From positions 1-26,716 of the IMG/VR virus record IMGVR_UViG_3300032050_000688: a stretch of DNA of 26,716 bases, one strand, 5' to 3'. Below are positions 23,490-26,716 of the stretch, in pieces. Made by a program: the position numbers and the translations under genes. The stretch comes from a virus. Every line of letters starts with the position of its first letter. Within the stretch, counting starts at the first letter, position 1. The notes below the pieces were generated by a model. That model had not been told where the DNA came from and made no database searches. It worked only from the letters and a program-made list of their open reading frames with translations.

Positions 23490-23519
23490 AAAGTAAATAC
23501 AAAAGGAGAAACGACGAAT

Positions 23520-23630
23520 ATGAACAGCATTAGCGCTCCAAACCCTTTTAGAGCCAAAAGTAAGGGTGCTCAGTCGCGTTTAGAGACACTTTCACAGGTG
23601 CCCGAGGCTAATTCCACAGGCGAGAAATAG
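23520..23630 (+). CDS. Mini-gene of 36 residues in the head-tail block
   Basis: A short frame, ATG at 23520 to TAG at 23630, encodes MNSISAPNPFRAKSKGAQSR and 16 further polar residues. AAGGAGA at 23503-23509 is a good ribosome binding site 10 bases before the ATG, and the gene fills the gap between the adaptor and the next gene almost exactly. Predicted peptide is polar and basic at the N-terminus, with no membrane helix. I do not recognise a family. The site and the spacing make it probably real; a role as a joining or assembly peptide is inference. Confidence 0.6.
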   Translation: MNSISAPNPFRAKSKGAQSRLETLSQVPEANSTGEK

Positions 23631-23639
23631 GGTTTATAC

Positions 23640-24146
23640 ATGTCCTCTCTATACGATGTATCTAACGTAGATCCAGACGCACTTAACCTTAAAAACATGA
23701 TGGATCAAGTCCTTGAGAAGGTTACCTCTGTGTTTACTTCTTATGGAGTACCTCTTCCATCACGTTGCTACTGGACAATGGGAGAACCTGCAATTGACTG
23801 TGAACAACTAGTCGTTTCGTTTGTTCAACTGTACCTTGGAACTCCAGGTGACCAGGCTGCAACTCCTCAAAGATGCCATATGCCGAGAACAGCTGTTCTT
23901 ACAATCTCAATTGCTCGTGAAGTTCCTGTTGTTGGACAAAATGGTCGCCCTCCTTCAGGAGAAAAGATCGAGCAAGGCTCATATCTTTCTTCTGTTGATG
24001 CCTGGGTTCTTATGGAGTCAATGAAACAATTTGATCCTTGGGATGATGGTATCCCTGGAATGGGTGTTATCGCCACAGTTGATGCCTCGACTGCAGAGGG
24101 TGGATTTCAAGTAGTAAACATGCAACTATCAGTGGTGGTTCCATAA
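23640..24146 (+). CDS. Head-to-tail stopper or tail terminator-like protein
   Basis: A 168-residue protein in the head-tail joining block. It begins with a helix (MMDQVLEKVTSVFTSYGVPL), has PSRCYWTMGEPAIDCEQLVV, a strand pair around CHMPRTAVLTISIAREVPVV, and ends in AEGGFQVVNMQLSVVVP. The helix-strand-strand order and the beta C-terminus fit actinophage proteins listed as stopper or tail terminator; I lean to terminator because of the C-terminal strands. Upstream spacing from the mini-gene is nine bases and there is only a weak ribosome binding site. The stop overlaps the next start by one base (TAATG), so coupling is likely. The exact subclass is uncertain. Confidence 0.68.
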   Translation: MSSLYDVSNVDPDALNLKNMMDQVLEKVTSVFTSYGVPLPSRCYWTMGEPAIDCEQLVVSFVQLYLGTPGDQAATPQRCHMPRTAVLTISIAREVPVVGQNGRPPSGEKIEQGSYLSSVDAWVLMESMKQFDPWDDGIPGMGVIATVDASTAEGGFQVVNMQLSVVVP

Positions 24147-24535
24147 TGGCAGTTAAGGTAATTCTTTATCCAGGACCAATGGACATGATGTTAAAAAGTC
24201 CAGTTGGTGAAGTTGGTAGATTTCTTGCTGGTCGAGCAAGACTAATTGTCGTCGGTGCAAAAAGGCAGGTTGGTAAAAAGACTAGAAGGCTACAACAGTC
24301 AATACACAGTCGACAAAGCAGAACTGCATACGGGCAGATGGTTTGGATTGGCTCAGAGGTAAAGTATGCGCTTGCTCATCATGAAGGAACAAAGCCTCAC
24401 ATAATCAAGCCTAACAAGGCGAAGGCACTTAGGTTTACAGCTGGTACGCGAGTGATCTACTCTCGTGCTGTAAGGCATCCAGGTACTCGTGCAAATCGTT
24501 ACCTGAAAGACCAGTTGTATATTGCAGTACTTTGA
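24146..24535 (+). CDS. HK97 gp10-like tail completion / neck protein
   Basis: A 129-residue basic protein. The pattern YALAHHEGTKPHIIKPNKAK, then LRFTAGTRVIYSRAVRHPGT and a terminal helix (ANRYLKDQLYIA), is that of HK97 gp10-like proteins, which act at the head-tail junction or tail completion. The basic first third (RLIVVGAKRQVGKKTRRLQQ) probably contacts neighbouring rings. The start codon shares a base with the preceding stop. Length is normal for the family. The family call is good; the precise ring position is not resolvable from sequence. Confidence 0.8.
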   Translation: MAVKVILYPGPMDMMLKSPVGEVGRFLAGRARLIVVGAKRQVGKKTRRLQQSIHSRQSRTAYGQMVWIGSEVKYALAHHEGTKPHIIKPNKAKALRFTAGTRVIYSRAVRHPGTRANRYLKDQLYIAVL

Positions 24536-24547
24536 TAAAATAAACTA

Positions 24548-24561
24548 GAGACAACCGTCTC
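24548..24561 (+). other. Small hairpin before the tail assembly chaperone
   Basis: GAGAC/GTCTC with loop AACC stands in the 51-base gap between the gp10-like gene and the chaperone gene. The stem is only 5 bp and no T run follows; its function is unknown and it may be chance. Confidence 0.3.
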
Positions 24562-24586
24562 AAGACACACGAGAAAAGAGAAATAA

Positions 24587-24937
24587 ATGACTAATAGATT
24601 CAAAGACTTTGGCGGTGGCACAGATGTACAAAAGAAGCCATTGTCATTCAAACTTCACGAAGAGGAGTTTAATTGTGTTCCAGTATTGCAAGGTAAGCTT
24701 TTGCTTGACCTTGTTGTAGATTCTTCATCAGAGGCTCCAGAAGCAGCTGCAAAGGTAATTACCTCATTCTTTAAGCATGTTCTACAAGATGAAAGTTACA
24801 CTCGCTTCGAGGCGCTTTTGTCTCATAAGGAAAAAATTGTCTCAGTAGAGACTCTAGGTGAGATCACCGGTTGGTTAGTAGAAGAGTACACAAACCGCCC
24901 GGAAGAGCAGCCAGAGCTCTCCTCTCCTGGGCAGTAG
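24587..24937 (+). CDS. Tail assembly chaperone, upstream frame (gpG-like)
   Basis: A 116-residue protein: FKLHEEEFNCVPVLQGKLLL, then helices including AAAKVITSFFKHVLQDESYT and TLGEITGWLVEEYTNRPEEQ. The hydrophobic HEEEFxCxPVLQGxLLL start and the WLVEEYTNRP end are typical of actinophage tail assembly chaperones, which bind the tape measure during tube polymerisation. It ends inside the next frame, which is in -1 register and opens at 24862. Family members normally make a longer fused product by programmed frameshifting. The start site has only a weak ribosome binding site (AAGAGA). Confidence 0.87.
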   Translation: MTNRFKDFGGGTDVQKKPLSFKLHEEEFNCVPVLQGKLLLDLVVDSSSEAPEAAAKVITSFFKHVLQDESYTRFEALLSHKEKIVSVETLGEITGWLVEEYTNRPEEQPELSSPGQ

Positions 24938-25314
24938 ACCTCTGGTATTACGTGAACGGAAGAGCATTGGTAAACGGACTTCAACTAGCAAGCATGCCAG
25001 CAAGTGACATGTTAGACGTCATTCATTATTTCTTTGAGGATGATCTAAACTACTCAACTGCTGAGCAGGCTGAGGCTAGAGACAAGACGCGCGACTCAAT
25101 ATATGCGGAGCTGTATGACAGCACGTATAAATATAGTCGCAAATCATCCAATGGAGCATACGAACCTTTGTCTGCAGATGAAATAGATGCTGCTGAGGAA
25201 AAGATGCCTGAACCGTTCAACCCAGCCCAAAGACCAAAGGCTTACGTTGCACCAACAAACTTTGATCCAAATGCAGCAAAGCCTTTTGGAAACATACTGG
25301 ACGCACCGCTCTAA
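24862..25314 (+). CDS. Tail assembly chaperone, downstream frame (gpT-like, by -1 frameshift or TTG start)
   Basis: This frame is in -1 register to the upstream chaperone and overlaps it by up to 76 bases. Coding character (ARALLSWAVDLWYYVNGRAL, then MPASDMLDVIHYFFEDDL) is already present before the upstream stop at 24937, so both frames are coding there. That is the usual arrangement of the G/GT chaperone pair, read as a fusion after a -1 slip. No canonical slippery heptamer is seen; C-CCG-GAA at 24898-24904 is the best candidate. An alternative is separate initiation at TTG 24871, nine bases after AGGTGA. The rest is helical, then a Pro-rich tail. It ends 37 bases before the tape measure gene. 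Confidence 0.75.
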   Translation, partial: DHRLVSRRVHKPPGRAARALLSWAVDLWYYVNGRALVNGLQLASMPASDMLDVIHYFFEDDLNYSTAEQAEARDKTRDSIYAELYDSTYKYSRKSSNGAYEPLSADEIDAAEEKMPEPFNPAQRPKAYVAPTNFDPNAAKPFGNILDAPL

Positions 25315-25332
25315 AAAATTAAGTAACAACCA

Positions 25333-25345
25333 AGAAAGGAGGTGA
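25333..25345 (+). promoter_or_regulatory. Extended ribosome binding site of the tape measure gene
   Basis: AGAAAGGAGGTGA is a 13-base complement to the usual bacterial 16S rRNA 3' end, six bases before the ATG. It is the strongest such site in the window and fixes the tape measure start. Confidence 0.9.
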
Positions 25346-25351
25346 GAGAAA

Positions 25352-26716
25352 ATGGCACTTGTCGGCGAGGCACATATAGTTGTTCGTGCTATAACAAGCG
25401 GAGTAGCAGGCGACATCAAGAGAGGCTTTAGCGGTCTTGGTGACATCGGTGATAGCGCTGGAAAAGACGTCGGAAGAAGCTTTAGCAGAGGCTTTGCTAA
25501 AAATAACAAGAGTATATTTGATAGTAGTTTTATCAAAAACGCCATTGCGACAAACAAGCAACTTGTTTCTCTCACTCGAACAGGTAGAACAGTCGGTACT
25601 GGTCTAGCTGCTCTTGCCTCAGGTCTTGGCGCGCTTATATCATCAGTAGTTGCATTAGGCGCAAGTGTGGCTGCGGCTGGTCCGTCTCTTCTTGTGTTTG
25701 GTTCAATTCTTTCTTCTGTAGGAATAGCAGCTGTAACTGCCAAACTAGCATTGGGAGGAATCGGCGCTGCCGTAGGTAAACTCAATAAGGCAAAGACAAA
25801 GGCCGCAAAGGACGATACTGCCGAGAAGCGTCGTGTTGCTGATGCTGAAAAAGCTCTTGCTCGTGTTATTGAAAGAAATGCTGAAGATGCTTTACAGTAC
25901 GATGCAGACTTAGTAGAATCTAAGAAAAAAGTAACCGAGGCACAGACCGAACTTACCAAGGCAATTGAAGAAGGAAACGAAGAGCTTCAACAACTTGGCT
26001 TTGACGCAGAGGACGCTGCCCTTGCCGAGAAGAAGGCGGCCCTTGAACTTGAGAAGGCTCGTGAAACTCTACAGCGCGCTCAAGATCTTCCACCAAACTC
26101 TCGTGCTCGTAAGGAAGCTGAGCTTGCATACGCTCAGGCTGAACTTGGTCTACGTAAGGCAAAGGACGCGAACTCAGATCTTGCAGCAGAGCAACTACGT
26201 CTTTCAAAGACAGGTGTAGACGGCACTCAGGTTGTTATTGACGCAAATGAAAAACTAAATGATGCTAAGTTTGCTCAAGCTGAACTAGAAGCAAATAGAT
26301 TAAAAGAAGTTCGAGATGGCTTGCGCGCAGAGAAAGATGCTACCTTAGATCTAAAAAGAGCTAATGAAGATCTTGCAAAAGCACAAAAGGGCGGTGAAGG
26401 CGGAGCTGATGACCCGCTTGCAGGTCTAACAGAGTCACAGAAAACATTTGCAAAGTTTATCTCTAGTCTAAAGCCAAAGGTTGAGGAGCTTAAGGAAGCT
26501 GCAGCAGGCGCATTTCTTCCTAAATTGCAAGAAGGCATTGAGATTGTTGCAGACAAAGGATTTCCTGTTATTAAGCAAGGTGTTACTGAGGTTGGAGACG
26601 CGCTAGGAAACGCGTCAATTGAAATTGCAAATGCGATAACAGAGGCTGGAAATCTTAAGGATCTTGCCACTGTATTTACAAACTCGGCAACGAATATCGA
26701 AAAATTAGGCAGCATC
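25352..26716 (+). CDS. Tape measure protein, N-terminal part (cut by window end)
   Basis: The tape measure protein sets tail length and is ejected with the DNA. The frame is open from ATG 25352 to the window end, giving 455 residues. The start MALVGEAHIVVRAITSGVAG leads to a Gly/Ser/Lys region. Residues about 80-140 are a long hydrophobic stretch (LAALASGLGALISSVVALGA, AAGPSLLVFG), likely membrane-interacting. Residues 145-365 are coiled coil rich in Ala/Glu/Lys (EKRRVADAEKALARVIE, LAEKKAALELEKARETLQRA). Then DPLAGLTESQKTFAKFISSL and LKEAAAGAFLPKLQEGIEIV, a pattern common in actinophage tape measure proteins, follow. The C-terminal part is outside the window, so any lytic domain there cannot be judged. 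Confidence 0.93.
   Translation, partial: MALVGEAHIVVRAITSGVAGDIKRGFSGLGDIGDSAGKDVGRSFSRGFAKNNKSIFDSSFIKNAIATNKQLVSLTRTGRTVGTGLAALASGLGALISSVVALGASVAAAGPSLLVFGSILSSVGIAAVTAKLALGGIGAAVGKLNKAKTKAAKDDTAEKRRVADAEKALARVIERNAEDALQYDADLVESKKKVTEAQTELTKAIEEGNEELQQLGFDAEDAALAEKKAALELEKARETLQRAQDLPPNSRARKEAELAYAQAELGLRKAKDANSDLAAEQLRLSKTGVDGTQVVIDANEKLNDAKFAQAELEANRLKEVRDGLRAEKDATLDLKRANEDLAKAQKGGEGGADDPLAGLTESQKTFAKFISSLKPKVEELKEAAAGAFLPKLQEGIEIVADKGFPVIKQGVTEVGDALGNASIEIANAITEAGNLKDLATVFTNSATNIEKLGSI

Noticed and set aside
25144-25959. Minus-strand 271-codon open frame
   Set aside because: It lies across the chaperone and tape measure genes, which have clear family motifs and strong start signals; the Ala/Lys-rich coding strand produces the open antisense frame.

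Overview
The window is one uninterrupted plus-strand late (virion) gene cluster of a tailed dsDNA phage with a flexible-tail layout and an HK97-type head. The large terminase, capsid maturation protease, major capsid protein (MCP) and MCP-adjacent proteins carry motifs I associate with actinobacteriophages (phages of Streptomyces, Arthrobacter, Microbacterium and freshwater actinobacteria). Composition is moderate-GC with AT-leaning third positions, judged by eye. A phage of a moderate-GC, possibly aquatic, actinobacterium fits, but the host cannot be fixed from this sequence. I see no tRNA, integrase, CRISPR array or insertion sequence, and no credible minus-strand gene.

Layout. 1-1917: C-terminal part of the large terminase, a helix-turn-helix protein, a small conserved protein and a DUF1360 membrane protein. 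1956-18066: the head assembly block, with portal, a DUF5824-type protein, a 2,587-residue multidomain protein, a Cys-rich protein and a 1,576-residue mosaic capsid maturation protease. Start and stop codons here overlap or nearly abut, so the block is probably one transcript. 18067-20256: a structured leader, the MCP with an N-terminal scaffold-like arm, and a strong hairpin. 20298-22323: an MCP-adjacent virion protein and the major tail protein, followed by a second strong hairpin with a short T run. 22347-24535: head-tail adaptor with an extra C-terminal domain, a 36-residue mini-gene, a stopper or terminator-like protein and an HK97 gp10-like protein. 24587-26716: two overlapping tail assembly chaperone frames and the start of the tape measure gene, cut by the window end.

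How the parts work together. Terminase packages DNA through the portal. The MCP is made with a built-in scaffold arm, and the protease presumably trims head proteins. The giant protein sits between portal and protease, where phages often encode capsid-internal proteins, and may be packaged and delivered to the host. The adaptor, stopper and gp10-like proteins join head and tail, and the chaperones and tape measure build the tail tube.

The most interesting object is the giant protein. It holds a clear R-S-ExE ADP-ribosyltransferase signature, a HipA/PI-kinase-like catalytic core, and a C-terminal domain that looks like a second, H-x-E (PARP/DarT-like) ADP-ribosyltransferase. It is a strong candidate for a capsid-carried, multi-warhead host-takeover protein of the polyvalent type. 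A second pattern is a recurring [P/A][V/I/M]TAA[G/A] motif at domain borders of several head proteins, including the scaffold/capsid border of the MCP, which may be the maturation protease cleavage signal.
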